Source of the DNA: Hyphomicrobiales bacterium
GTDB taxonomy: Bacteria > Pseudomonadota > Alphaproteobacteria > Rhizobiales > OSC116
NCBI GenBank assembly: GCA_013214705.1
Contig: JABSRZ010000011.1
Coordinates: forward strand, 88,300-152,299
Direction of reading: 5' to 3'
Length of the DNA stretch: 64,000 nt
The translations under genes were made by a program, and so were the position numbers. Under the pieces are notes generated by a model that was not told the DNA's origin, searched no databases, and saw only the letters and a list, made by a program, of their open reading frames with translations. Shown here in pieces: positions 27,376-36,109 of this stretch. Position 1 is the stretch's first letter; every line of letters starts with the position of its first letter.

Positions 27376-28527
27376 ATGAATGTGAATAGCTGTTTCAATT
27401 ATCAAGAGTTTCGCAAATTGGCTAAGAAACGTCTGCCTTCGGCCATTTTTCATTATATTGATGGCGCCGCGGATGATGAACTGACTTATAGACGCAATAC
27501 TTCGGCTTTTGATGATGTCGACTTGGTGCCAAATGTATTGGCCGGTGTAGAAAATATCGACATGAGCGTGACCGTTATGGGGCAAAAACTAGCTATGCCT
27601 ATCTATTTAGCGCCAACCGCATTACAACGGCTTTTTCATCATGAAGGCGAGATTGCAGTGGCCAAAGCCGCCGCCAAATATGGCACTATGTTCGGTGTTT
27701 CCTCGTTGGCCACCGTCAGCGTCGAAGAAATAGCAAAAGTTGCTGACACCCCAAATATGTTCCAATTTTACTTTCATAAAGATAGAGGCCTAAATGATGC
27801 CTTATTGCAACGTGCCAAAGCTGCAAAATTTAATGTACTGGCGCTCACGGTAGACACAATTACAGGCGGCAATAGAGAACGCGACTTGAAAACCGGGTTT
27901 ACATCGCCACCAAAACTAACTTTGGAGAGCCTGATAAGCTTTGCCACCCATCCGATGTGGGCATGGAATTTTTTGACCAAACCAAAATTTGATATGCCGC
28001 ATCTTTCGGGTCATATTTCTGAAGGCACCAACCTGTCGGTATCGATTGGTGATTATTTTTCATCAATGCTCGACCAATCGATGAATTGGAATGATGCAGA
28101 AAAGCTTTGTGCCGATTGGGACGGAGAATTTGCGTTGAAAGGAATTATGAGCGTTGAAGACGCCAAAAGAGCGGTAGATATTGGCTGTACCGGCATTATG
28201 GTGTCAAACCATGGTGGCCGACAATTGGACGGAGCGCGTGCACCATTTGATCAATTGGCTGAAATTTGTGATGCCGTTGGTGATAAAATCGATGTCATTT
28301 GTGAAGGGGGAATTCAACGTGGAACCCATGTGTTAAAAGCGCTTTCTGTGGGGGCGAAGGCCTGTTCTGGTGGCCGTATGTATCTATATAGTTTGGCGGC
28401 AGGCGGCCAAGCCGGGGTCGAAAAGGCATTGGGAAATTTCAGAGCCGAAATCGAACGCGATATGAAACTGATGGGGGTTTCATCAATAGACCAGCTTTCG
28501 CGCAAAAATTTACGTTTCCGCACTTAA
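27376..28527 (+). CDS. lldD: FMN-dependent alpha-hydroxy-acid dehydrogenase (L-lactate dehydrogenase LldD-like)
   Basis: 383 residues of the LldD/glycolate oxidase/mandelate dehydrogenase family, which oxidises L-lactate or a similar 2-hydroxy acid with quinone or oxygen. Visible: FHYIDGAADDELT, YLAPTALQRLFHHEGEIAVAKAAAKYG (FMN site), LTVDTITGGNRERDLKTGF, and SNHGGRQLDGARAPFDQL with the active-site His and Arg. The ATG at 27376 has AAGGAAGA upstream; the upstream GTG at 27349 is unlikely. Probably co-transcribed with the GlcG-like gene. Confidence 0.9.
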   Translation: MNVNSCFNYQEFRKLAKKRLPSAIFHYIDGAADDELTYRRNTSAFDDVDLVPNVLAGVENIDMSVTVMGQKLAMPIYLAPTALQRLFHHEGEIAVAKAAAKYGTMFGVSSLATVSVEEIAKVADTPNMFQFYFHKDRGLNDALLQRAKAAKFNVLALTVDTITGGNRERDLKTGFTSPPKLTLESLISFATHPMWAWNFLTKPKFDMPHLSGHISEGTNLSVSIGDYFSSMLDQSMNWNDAEKLCADWDGEFALKGIMSVEDAKRAVDIGCTGIMVSNHGGRQLDGARAPFDQLAEICDAVGDKIDVICEGGIQRGTHVLKALSVGAKACSGGRMYLYSLAAGGQAGVEKALGNFRAEIERDMKLMGVSSIDQLSRKNLRFRT

Positions 28528-28574
28528 TTTTGTTGCCAAAATATTCAATGCGAATTTTAAATAGGACAAAAAAG

Positions 28575-28997
28575 ATGAAAAGAATATCTCTAGACATTGC
28601 AAACACCATCATCGCCGCAGCGCTAAAAAAAGGTGCAGAACTGGGCTTAAACCCACTGGCCGTATCGGTGTTAGACGCTGGCGGCAACCCGATTGCTTTC
28701 CAACGCCAAGACAAAGCTTCAAATTCTCGTTTTCAAATCGCGACCGGCAAAGCGGCAGGCGCGCTGGCATTGGGCATGCCCTCAAGAGAGATTGAACAAA
28801 TTGCGCTTTCGCGCCCACATTTCATCAGCGCCATTGCTGGCCAAACGCCCTATGGACTTATTCCTGCCGCTGGCGGTTTGATTATAAAAGATGCTGAAGG
28901 CGATATAATTGGCGCTATTGGCGTGACAGGTGATACCTCTGATAATGATGAATTATGTTCTATCGCTGGTATTGAGGCGGTTGGTTTAGCCACCTAA
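28575..28997 (+). CDS. GlcG/HbpS-family protein
   Basis: 140 residues, single domain. Family wording: ISLDIANTIIAAALKKGAELGLNPLAVSVLDAGGNPIAFQRQD and PAAGGLIIKDAEGDIIGAIGVTGDTSDNDE. GlcG is encoded near glycolate oxidase genes in other bacteria and HbpS binds haem; a helper role for the hydroxy-acid oxidase upstream is an inference. The ATG at 28575 is preceded by AGGAC; an earlier TTG is ignored. Confidence 0.85.
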   Translation: MKRISLDIANTIIAAALKKGAELGLNPLAVSVLDAGGNPIAFQRQDKASNSRFQIATGKAAGALALGMPSREIEQIALSRPHFISAIAGQTPYGLIPAAGGLIIKDAEGDIIGAIGVTGDTSDNDELCSIAGIEAVGLAT

Positions 28998-29036
28998 GGC
29001 TTAACCCATCCGCTAAACAGTTAGCCCGTTGGGATG

Positions 29037-30443
29037 TCAATTTGGTTTAATTTCACGCTGCCAAATGTCTTTGATTACACTGTAGGCCATCATCACGTCG
29101 GCGCGGGTTGTGTCAAATTGGCCGACCTGAAACCTAATAATCTTGCGGTCGCCGAAAAGCCCTTGAGTCACATAAATTCGGCCATCATCATTGATGGCGT
29201 CAACTAAGCGTTGCTGGCAATCATCATCGCCGGGGCAGCGGAACGAAAATAAGCTCAAAATCGGCTCCGTGACAATTTCAAACCCGGCAATGCCGCGCAG
29301 CTCCTCGCACAATTCACCAGCCCATAAGATATGGTTTCGGATGCGTGTCCGCAAGCCCTCCAAGCCATAAGAGCGGATGAGAAACCAAATTTTCAAAGCC
29401 CGAAAACGCCGCCCAAGGGGGATGGTCCATTCTGAATAATTGGTCACGCTTTCGCCGGTTGTTTTTAGATATTCCGGCTCGATTTTTAGCGTGTTGAGCT
29501 GTGGTTGTGGGTCTTTAAGGAATTGCACAGAACAGTCAAATTGCGCTCCGAGCCATTTATGTGGGTTAAACACAATGCTGTCAAAGTCATCAACATCTGC
29601 CCAAAAATCGCTGCGCAATTCTGGGCAAATCATTGCTGCGCCCGCCCAAGCGGCATCTAGGTGGGTGTATAGATTTTCGGCTTTGGCAACTTCTAGCACG
29701 GGGCCAAGTATGTCACACGCGCCAACGCCTGTACCGCCGGTGATGGCGACGATTCCGGCAGGGGTGTGGCCGTTAGCACGGTCTTTGGCAATTGCTGCTT
29801 TGAGGGCAGCTACGTCCATACTGTGTCGTGGGCCGTTGGTTGGAATTTTAACTAGGTTGGCTTGTCCTATGCCAGCCACCCAACAGGCGCGGTCTATCGA
29901 CGAATGGACTTGATCGGAGCAGTAAATGCGCAATTGGCCTTTGGTTGACAACCCGTCCTGATTTCCAGTAAAGCCAGTGGCGCGTTCTCGCATTGTCAGC
30001 ACTGCTGACAGCGTTGCGGATGATGCACTATCTTGTATGACGCCGGTATAACCATCCGCAAGGCCGAGCGCTTGGCGCAGCCAATCTACCATCACGCCTT
30101 CGACCTCTGTCGCGGCGGGTGAGGTTTGCCAAAGCATACATTGTGCCGCAACGGTGCTTACCAACATTTCGGCAAGAATAGACGGTGGAGCAGCGTTGGC
30201 GGGAAAATAGGCAAAGAAACGCGGGTGCTGCCAATGGGTCATGCCGGGCATAACGATGCCTTCAAAATCTGCCATGATGGCATCCATCGCCTCTGCCTGT
30301 TCGGGCGGTGAGACTGGAAGTTGGGCTTTTATCTCCCCCGGTGCCGTTTGGGCACGCACTGGCCGGTCGCGCAAAGTTTTGCGGTAATCTGCGCTCCAAT
30401 CTGCAATATACTTGCCCCAGTGGGCGAATTCATCCCATTCCAT
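29037..30443 (-). CDS. Group II PLP-dependent decarboxylase (aromatic-amino-acid decarboxylase-like)
   Basis: 468 residues. N-terminal MTHWQHPRFFAYFPANAAPPSILAEM and QASPAATEVEGVMVDWLRQALGL-like wording are typical of aromatic-L-amino-acid decarboxylases. The PLP lysine lies in FNPHKWLGAQFDCSVQF, and HLDAAWAGAAMICPELR carries the cofactor Asp. Product would be an aromatic amine (tryptamine, phenylethylamine or tyramine) and CO2; the substrate cannot be read from sequence. The ATG at 30443 has GGGAGAA at suitable distance; the open frame continues to 30506. Divergent from a DMT exporter, which could export the amine. GC seems higher than in the sugar operon. Confidence 0.86.
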   Translation of the reverse strand: MEWDEFAHWGKYIADWSADYRKTLRDRPVRAQTAPGEIKAQLPVSPPEQAEAMDAIMADFEGIVMPGMTHWQHPRFFAYFPANAAPPSILAEMLVSTVAAQCMLWQTSPAATEVEGVMVDWLRQALGLADGYTGVIQDSASSATLSAVLTMRERATGFTGNQDGLSTKGQLRIYCSDQVHSSIDRACWVAGIGQANLVKIPTNGPRHSMDVAALKAAIAKDRANGHTPAGIVAITGGTGVGACDILGPVLEVAKAENLYTHLDAAWAGAAMICPELRSDFWADVDDFDSIVFNPHKWLGAQFDCSVQFLKDPQPQLNTLKIEPEYLKTTGESVTNYSEWTIPLGRRFRALKIWFLIRSYGLEGLRTRIRNHILWAGELCEELRGIAGFEIVTEPILSLFSFRCPGDDDCQQRLVDAINDDGRIYVTQGLFGDRKIIRFQVGQFDTTRADVMMAYSVIKDIWQREIKPN

Positions 30444-30715
30444 TATTTTATTTCTCCCAATGTTTTGCCAACAATCGATGGGTAAACTAGGCGAAAGTCT
30501 TGCCATTTATTGCGGTTTAATTGTGCAGGCTATACGATTCATCGCGGCACATCAAATAAGAATATTGCCTTTATGCGCCAAATTTTTTATGGCTTGGCAG
30601 GTGTTTTAACCGTAAAAACATGTAGATGTGTTGCAATCGATTCATATTGCAATTAATGTTAAATCAAATCTGAACCAAAATAGATTACACTCATCAACCC
30701 AAACTATTGTTCGAG

Positions 30716-31690
30716 ATGCTTATGATTCGCAATGTTTCACTTTCCGCTAATACCTCCGGGGCTTTGTTCGGCTTGGCTGCATTTGCAACATTTTCAATCC
30801 ATGACGTTATTGTTAAACAGCTTGGCGCTAGCTATTCGCCATTCCAGATTGTTTTTTTTAGCGCGCTTCTGAGTTTTCCGCTCATTACGATCATATTGGT
30901 GAGCGATCAAAAGCCAGGCACATTGCGACCCGTGCATCCATGGTGGATAGCCTTGCGGAGTGTCAGCGGTTCGGCATCGGCTATCTGCGCATTTTACGCC
31001 TTCGGTCAACTTCCGCTATCCCAAGTTTACGGCATTCTTTTTGCTGCGCCGTTGATAATCACCGTGTTAGCTATCCCTATGCTTGGCGAAGTCATTCGCA
31101 TTCGGCGTGGGTTGGCTGTGCTTGTTGGTTTGGTAGGCGTTCTGGTGGTTTTAAACCCCGACAAAACACCGATGAGTAGCGGACATATAGCCGCCCTGAT
31201 TGCGGCTTTTACCGGCGCTTTAAATTCCATCATCGTCCGAAAAATCGGCAATGATGAAAGAGGTGTGGTCATGATTTTATACCCGATGTTGACCAATCTT
31301 GTGTTGACGGCGATGGTCTTGCCGTTTGTTTACGTGGCCGTGCCCATTGCAGACCTTGGTGGGTTGGCGGTTGTTTCGGCGCTCGTGCTGTTGGCTATGG
31401 GGTTATTGATAGCGGCTTATACACGGGGTGACGCCATAATCGTTGCGCCGATGCAGTATTCTCAGATTATTTGGGCCACCTTATTTGGCGTGTTGTGGTT
31501 CAATGAATTCCCAGAGTGGCAAACTTATGTAGGCACGGCAATAATTGCACTGTCTGGGATTTACATTCTGAAACGCGAAGCCACGGGTAATGTCTCTAAA
31601 AATACGCCTGTGCTGAAGACGCGCACCCGGATTGGCACTGCAACAGGCGTGCGGGTCGGGTCGATCCTGCGCCGTAAACGTAAGAAATAA
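30716..31690 (+). CDS. DMT-superfamily (EamA) transporter
   Basis: 324 residues, ten hydrophobic segments in two EamA repeats (about 15-145 and 160-290) and a basic C-terminal tail (RTRIGTATGVRVGSILRRKRKK) lying in the cytoplasm. Starts at the ATG at 30716 or 30722; no clear ribosome site. Divergent from the decarboxylase, with 270 bases of promoter region between. Confidence 0.82.
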   Translation: MLMIRNVSLSANTSGALFGLAAFATFSIHDVIVKQLGASYSPFQIVFFSALLSFPLITIILVSDQKPGTLRPVHPWWIALRSVSGSASAICAFYAFGQLPLSQVYGILFAAPLIITVLAIPMLGEVIRIRRGLAVLVGLVGVLVVLNPDKTPMSSGHIAALIAAFTGALNSIIVRKIGNDERGVVMILYPMLTNLVLTAMVLPFVYVAVPIADLGGLAVVSALVLLAMGLLIAAYTRGDAIIVAPMQYSQIIWATLFGVLWFNEFPEWQTYVGTAIIALSGIYILKREATGNVSKNTPVLKTRTRIGTATGVRVGSILRRKRKK

Positions 31691-31972
31691 CCATTTGCCG
31701 CAGTAAGGTGATCGGAATCTGCTCCAATAGTAAAAACAGACTCTGCATAAATTTGGATCGGTTTAAAGGGGAATAGGTCACACCCTTGGCTTTTGATTAA
31801 GTCGATGCTTATGTGGGAACATGGAGCGGCACTAAAGCGGGACATACCGAGTCCACATTGGAGAGCTTAATTTTCAGCGGCCTAACACCCCATCGTTTCG
31901 TATTGTCCATTTGATTTTGGGTAAATTTATAAAAGTGAAGCGGGTTAATCATTCGCCTAAAGCATATATTTT
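31691..31972. other. Non-coding stretch after the DMT gene
   Basis: No gene with plausible start, ribosome site or family wording is seen here. The open frame on the minus strand that crosses it (31561-31845) is antisense to the transporter tail and has no recognisable domain. The remainder of the gap to 32191 holds a decayed acetyltransferase tail. Confidence 0.5.
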
Positions 31973-32101
31973 CTACAGCCCAATCATATTCAGGCCTTCG
32001 ATTATTGGCACACTTTCGCCAACATCAGTTGGGAATTCGGCCGAATGGCCTGTTTTAAGATAACCTCTTCTATCGTAAAAGGCGAGTGTGCATAAGGTAT
32101 T
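31973..32101 (-). pseudogene. GNAT acetyltransferase, C-terminal remnant
   Basis: Between two stop codons the minus strand reads TLAFYDRRGYLKTGHSAEF and continues PTDVGESVPIIEGLNMIGL before a stop. FYxRxGYxxTG is the typical end of GNAT-fold acetyltransferases. The frame is closed upstream by a stop (TAA at 32102-32104), with no start codon and no preceding GNAT core, so this is a 5'-truncated relic. Confidence 0.5.
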
Positions 32102-32191
32102 TTAACTTAGTAAAGTCAAAATTTAATTGATAGGTTGCTGGGAAGTTAGCTGCACTGAACGGTGGATTAAATCAATTGTTGGGTGGGAATA

Positions 32192-32596
32192 TTACAGTTC
32201 AAAATCTGGAAATATTTTTTTATTCACTTTAATCAAATGGCCAATATCTAAAGCATTGCCATCGGAGGTTATTTCTATTTTGGTTATCAGATTTCCTTTG
32301 AATTGCACTTTGGAATGTCCCACATATTCACTTCTATACTTCCTAGCATTATCTATTATACTCATAATATATGTCGTCTCAAATAAAAACTCATTTATTT
32401 CATTTATCTCACCATCGAGAAGTCTGTATTCAGGGTAAATTTTGTTCATATAGGCTATCCACTCAATCATAGATAACTCATGCCCAAGAGTGGTTATAAC
32501 CACAGCATTATCTGCAACAATGTCTTGCACATCGTCCATCGTAATATTATTGATTACCTTAAAAAATCTCTCGACACTTTTTCTATTTTCACTCAT
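32192..32596 (-). CDS. SnoaL/NTF2-like small protein
   Basis: 134 residues with the cone-shaped NTF2/SnoaL pattern: helical start (NRKSVERFFKVINNITMDDVQDIVADNAVVITTLG) and strands ending in VQFKGNLITKIEITSDGNAL. No catalytic set can be assigned. The base and codon use is more AT-rich than the flanking transporter. AGAAAG lies upstream of the ATG. Function unknown. Confidence 0.65.
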   Translation of the reverse strand: MSENRKSVERFFKVINNITMDDVQDIVADNAVVITTLGHELSMIEWIAYMNKIYPEYRLLDGEINEINEFLFETTYIMSIIDNARKYRSEYVGHSKVQFKGNLITKIEITSDGNALDIGHLIKVNKKIFPDFEL

Positions 32597-32838
32597 TTAT
32601 TATCACTTTCTTAGCACCACAGCTATCAGCATGTGGCAAGTTTTTGTTCGGTGTCCATGATATATCTGCTGGAATTTCATTTGCAGTGACAAGTCTCGTA
32701 AGACGTAATTTTCGTAACACATTCGGCTAATATTGCCAAGTGTTGCATGGCGGCTCAAGGCCTTTTTGGGCCGGTCTGAGACGGCACACAAGAGTGGATT
32801 CTGCCTGCAATTCGCTCGCGGGCAGTGGAAATGCTAAA

Positions 32839-33147
32839 TTAAGCGATAACTTCACCGATCAACATCTGTGGTTCTACAGTGGTGAAATTTGGGATGTCAG
32901 CCAGGACAGGGCCAGCGACTTTAAGTGCGGCTTGAAGGTTGTCCATGCTGGCAAAAATCATTGTCGCAACAACGTAAAAGCCGGCAGGGACATCAGGGCC
33001 ACCGGCAAGGCCTTTTGAAACGCTAGTGCTTTGGATGTGTTCATCCATATGTTCGCCAACAAGTGGCAAATGGGTTTGCGTGTAATAGGCGTGATCGAAT
33101 TTAGTATTTTCAGTTACGGGATACAAAACTTGTAATGAAGTGGTCAT
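32839..33147 (-). CDS. EthD-family protein
   Basis: 102 residues, ferredoxin-like dimeric alpha/beta-barrel fold. Clear family start: LQVLYPVTENTKFDHAYYTQTHLPLV, then GFYVVATMIFASMDNLQAAL and a C-terminal MLIGEVI. AAAGGAAA is 6 bases before the ATG. EthD proteins accompany ether or polyketide-type oxidations, but the exact role is unknown and no partner is evident here. Confidence 0.85.
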   Translation of the reverse strand: MTTSLQVLYPVTENTKFDHAYYTQTHLPLVGEHMDEHIQSTSVSKGLAGGPDVPAGFYVVATMIFASMDNLQAALKVAGPVLADIPNFTTVEPQMLIGEVIA

Positions 33148-33326
33148 GGTATTTCCTTTTTAGTTTGGTTTTATTATATAAAGTCTAAATGATCACCGAT
33201 AATTGTAGTGACGCCCTCAGTATTTTCGTTTGGCGCGGCGTGAAGTGTGGTCGTATCAGGGTTTCATGCCGCTCCGTGTATTCATTTAAGCAGCGAATTA
33301 CTCAAAAGCCAAGCGGCTTTTCCACC
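33148..33326. other. Gap without a recognisable gene
   Basis: Promoter-side of the EthD gene plus a 40-codon open stretch on the minus strand (around RCLNEYTERHETLIRP) with no start codon, which I cannot assign. A transposase remnant follows to the right. Confidence 0.4.
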
Positions 33327-33533
33327 CTATTGCGGAATGCCGTTTTGTTTGCCATGTATGCCGCTATAGTAGTTGAACTTTGAAAGTTCTAAAAATGTTT
33401 CCATAACCGCATTATTATAGCGATTATTTTTTCCTGACATGGATATTTTAAAACCTAATTCACGCAATCGTTTTTGATATGTGAAATTCAATAATTGGCC
33501 GCGGCTAATATGGTATATGAGGCTAGTAGGCAT
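33327..33533 (-). pseudogene. IS3-family transposase remnant (DDE core fragment)
   Basis: The minus strand reads SLIYHISRGQLLNFTYQKRL, then RELGFKISMSGKNNRYNNAV and METFLELSK. This matches the second half of the IS3 OrfB integrase core, where intact elements have HSDRGSQY and SMSGKGNCYDNAVVESF. The catalytic Asp of HSD is lost (HIS) and both ends are missing. No terminal inverted repeats were found. Confidence 0.7.
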
Positions 33534-33652
33534 GGCTGAGCAGGTGTTCTAAACATGATTAAGTATTCATAATTGCATACCTCGATAACGTTTTCTGTAG
33601 CTAGTTAAACATTTATTAAAGGAATATGATCTTCTAAACTTAGGAGATTGAA

Positions 33653-34006
33653 ATGAAAATTGGATATATTTTACAATTAGAAGGCGCTGCGATATTTATG
33701 GGGGCGCTGGTTATATACGCCCAGTCAGGAGCGTCTTGGTGGTTATTTGGAGCGTTAATATTGGCACCAGATTTGGCGATGGTCGGCTATGGATTTGGGC
33801 CTAAAATCGGAACTTTTTGCTATAATTTATTACATAATTATGTTTTGCCTGCTGTATTTGTGGTTGTGGGACTTTATTTTGCTGAAATCCTATACATTCA
33901 CATTGTGATAATTTGGATTGCCCATATCGGTATGGACAGAGCCATTCAATATGGATTAAAATACAATACAGGATTTAAAGATACACATATTAATAGGTTG
34001 AATTGA
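33653..34006 (+). CDS. DUF4260 family membrane protein
   Basis: 117 residues, nearly all hydrophobic: four membrane segments (about 5-22, 25-42, 60-80, 85-103) with the family signature LAPDLAMVGYGFGPKIGTFCYNLLHNY and WIAHIGMDRAIQYGLKY. The role of the family is unknown. TTAGGAGA sits before the ATG. Stands alone. Confidence 0.85.
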   Translation: MKIGYILQLEGAAIFMGALVIYAQSGASWWLFGALILAPDLAMVGYGFGPKIGTFCYNLLHNYVLPAVFVVVGLYFAEILYIHIVIIWIAHIGMDRAIQYGLKYNTGFKDTHINRLN

Positions 34007-34374
34007 TGCCTGAAAATAAACATATATACCAAAGGGCTGATTGTTCATAAACTAGAAATCGTTTCGACACCGCGCAACCCTATTAATCCATACAAATCCT
34101 TTCTTCGGCCGAATATTGCCTACGAGTGGCGCGGTGAATGGCCTTAATTACTGGTCATCTTCACTCGTTAAAAGCTTTACGATAAAGCCAAACACTTTCC
34201 TATGAAAATGCACTAATCTGTTCCATTAAAGCTGACGATTTGCAATTTTGCTGTAAGAAAACGGTCTATTTTGGGTTTTTGGGCGAGGGGTAAAGCGGTG
34301 CTTGTTTTCTCTAGCTTGAACCTGATATCAAATATGATATGTTTATAATTATTTCATAGCCAAGGGGAATTTAA
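34007..34374. other. Gap with possible decayed reading frame
   Basis: The plus strand has a 32-codon open stretch at about 34048-34143 (EIVSTPRNPINPYKSFLRPN and onwards to a stop) with no start codon and no family I recognise, followed by stops in all frames. AAGGGGA before the next ATG is the only other signal. Confidence 0.35.
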
Positions 34375-34668
34375 ATGAACGGTATTTTGATCCAGTATGT
34401 ATACAATGGAGATGAAGAAAAGTGGCAAGCGGCAATAGATGAATTTATAGAAAATATTCAGTCGGATAAACGATTAAATGGTCACTTTTCGTATGAGGTC
34501 GTTTGTCATGAGGGTGGCGAACGGGCTCACATTGGTCACTGGGATTCAGCAGAAACTCTAGAGCATCTGCAATTGCAAGATTTCTTCAAAATATTTTCTA
34601 AACATGTGAAAGAATTTGCGGGCGATACGTTGAATCCGAAGCGTTTTTATTCAAAAGCGAAGACCTGA
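34375..34668 (+). CDS. Small ABM-like (dimeric alpha/beta barrel) protein
   Basis: 97 residues resembling antibiotic-biosynthesis-monooxygenase/quinol-monooxygenase domains: an ILIQYVYN strand, an amphipathic helix (KWQAAIDEFIENIQ), YEVVCHEGGERAHIGHWDSAETLEHLQ and a final helix. Function unknown. CCAAGGGGA precedes the ATG. Stands alone. Confidence 0.6.
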   Translation: MNGILIQYVYNGDEEKWQAAIDEFIENIQSDKRLNGHFSYEVVCHEGGERAHIGHWDSAETLEHLQLQDFFKIFSKHVKEFAGDTLNPKRFYSKAKT

Positions 34669-34932
34669 TTCACTAAACATTTCAAGCCGCCAATAATTTT
34701 TTTCAACAAGTCGAAATTCGATATTCAATCAGACAGAGCCAAAAAATGTATGAAGCGATGGTTTCAAATTTTTGAGAGTTCACTTTATTGAATTCGAAAT
34801 TTGTATCGGGATTTGCTTTGAGTAACTGGCATGACAAGCGCCATTGGGAAAGCACACAGAAATACATTTGTCTGCTGACTACTCTCAGAACGAAGCCGTA
34901 AATAATAAAAAAATAATGTCAAAATTCAGATG
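34669..34932. other. Gap upstream of the LacI promoter
   Basis: AT-rich sequence with no gene, no hairpin terminator and no recognisable remnant on either strand. Confidence 0.4.
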
Positions 34933-34961
34933 TTGACAAGGTAAATGTTTTTTTATATGTT
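34933..34961 (+). promoter_or_regulatory. Sigma70-type promoter of the LacI/sugar operon
   Basis: A perfect -35 TTGACA (34933-34938), a 17-base spacer and -10 TATGTT (34956-34961). The predicted start point falls at the beginning of the first LacI-type operator. Confidence 0.75.
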
Positions 34962-34966
34962 AAAGT

Positions 34967-34982
34967 GGTTTAGCGCAAAACC
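34967..34982. promoter_or_regulatory. LacI-type operator 1
   Basis: GGTTTAGCGCAAAACC, a near-palindrome immediately after the -10 element. Shares GGTTTAGCG and AAACC with the second site 68 bases downstream. Confidence 0.7.
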
Positions 34983-35033
34983 TTGGTATCAATTTTTGTA
35001 TTCTCAAGATGAAGCGCTTTATTTTGAAGCCGC

Positions 35034-35051
35034 AGGTTTAGCGATAAACCT
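35034..35051. promoter_or_regulatory. LacI-type operator 2
   Basis: AGGTTTAGCGATAAACCT, palindromic arms AGGTTTA / TAAACCT around a GCGA centre, with the central CG usual for LacI-family sites. It lies 24 bases before the lacI-type start codon. Centre-to-centre distance to operator 1 is 68 bases, about 6.5 helical turns. Confidence 0.75.
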
Positions 35052-35074
35052 AATGCATTAATGGTGAGGGTTAA

Positions 35075-36109
35075 ATGGCCAGAACGACAATAAAAGATAT
35101 TGCAGAGGCTTCAGGCGTGTCACAAATGACTGTGTCAAATGTCATTAATGATCGAAAATCAAAAGCTTCGGCAGCGACAATCGAAAAAATCAACCAAGCC
35201 ATTAAAAACCTGAATTACCGACCCAATATGTCGGCACGTAGTTTGGCATCTAGCGCCTCCAAGATGGTCGGCGTGGTTATACCTTTTACCGAAAATCAAA
35301 ACCAATTGCTGTTAGACAACCCATTTTACGCCGAAATGATTTCGGGCATAGAAAGTGCATTGCGCGAACAAGGTTATTACATGATGTTGGCGGGCGTTGG
35401 CGAAAGCAATGTAGCCTTAGATGTAATTTCACATTGGAATGTGGATGGGTTAATTGTGCTCGGCATTTATCCTGAAGGCCTATATGACCTGTTGAAAACC
35501 ATGAAATTACCGACTTTACTGATAGACTCCTACATCGAGGATGATCATTTTTATCATCTGCGTGTTGATGACGACGCGGCGGCATTTGAGGCAACAAATT
35601 ATTTAATTGCGCAAGGCCATAAAAACATTGCCTTGGTCACCGGCGCTATTCGCGAAGATGGGGTTATAAAACGTCGTTTAGCCGGCTATAACCGGGCGCT
35701 AAAACAGGCCAATTTAGTGCAAAACCCAGATTATATATTCGAAGGCAGTGTTGGTTTTGCCTGGGGCCAAAAAGCCGCGGATAAATTGATTGCTCAAAAT
35801 AAAATTACAGCTGCGTTCTGCACGGCAGATCTTATTGCCGCTGGTTTACTTGCTGGGTTGCATAAAAATGGCAAACAAATACCCCAAGACATAAGTGTAA
35901 TGGGATTTGATAATATATCTATTTCGCAAATGGTTTACCCGGCGTTGACCACAATGGACCAAGAAATTGTTGGCAAGGGCAGGATAGCCGCTAATTTAAT
36001 GACCTCGCTACTAACCAAAAAACAAGTTGAACGTGAGGTTGAAACCAAAGTTAAAATCATCATTCGTGATAGCGTGTCAAAATTTAAAATGAGGCGCGAT
36101 GATGTTTGA
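35075..36109 (+). CDS. LacI-family transcriptional regulator
   Basis: 344 residues. N-terminal HTH with hinge (residues 3-58: TTIKDIAEASGVSQMTVSNV, RPNMSARSLAS), then a periplasmic-binding-protein-like ligand domain (about 62-335) with VVGVVIPFT-like start, DDDAAAFEATNYLIAQGHKNIALVTG and ISVMGFDN. First gene of the sugar operon behind two matching operators, so probably autoregulated and relieved by the imported sugar. GAGGG before the ATG. Overlaps the next gene by 11 bases. Confidence 0.93.
   Translation: MARTTIKDIAEASGVSQMTVSNVINDRKSKASAATIEKINQAIKNLNYRPNMSARSLASSASKMVGVVIPFTENQNQLLLDNPFYAEMISGIESALREQGYYMMLAGVGESNVALDVISHWNVDGLIVLGIYPEGLYDLLKTMKLPTLLIDSYIEDDHFYHLRVDDDAAAFEATNYLIAQGHKNIALVTGAIREDGVIKRRLAGYNRALKQANLVQNPDYIFEGSVGFAWGQKAADKLIAQNKITAAFCTADLIAAGLLAGLHKNGKQIPQDISVMGFDNISISQMVYPALTTMDQEIVGKGRIAANLMTSLLTKKQVEREVETKVKIIIRDSVSKFKMRRDDV

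Noticed and set aside
27292..27585. N-terminal extension of the GntR regulator by 98 residues
   Set aside because: The extension overlaps lldD antisense, and a good ribosome site precedes the internal ATG at 27291.
28998..29036. Possible terminator between the convergent GlcG and decarboxylase genes
   Set aside because: Only short imperfect pairings and no T run could be found.
32603..32791. 62-residue minus-strand open frame
   Set aside because: No ribosome site and no family wording; it may include a fragment of an older gene but nothing supports it.
34669..34932. Transposase-like reading on the minus strand
   Set aside because: A stretch around FETIASYIFWLCLIEYR looked vaguely like an IS5 tail, but the match was too weak and interrupted to support.
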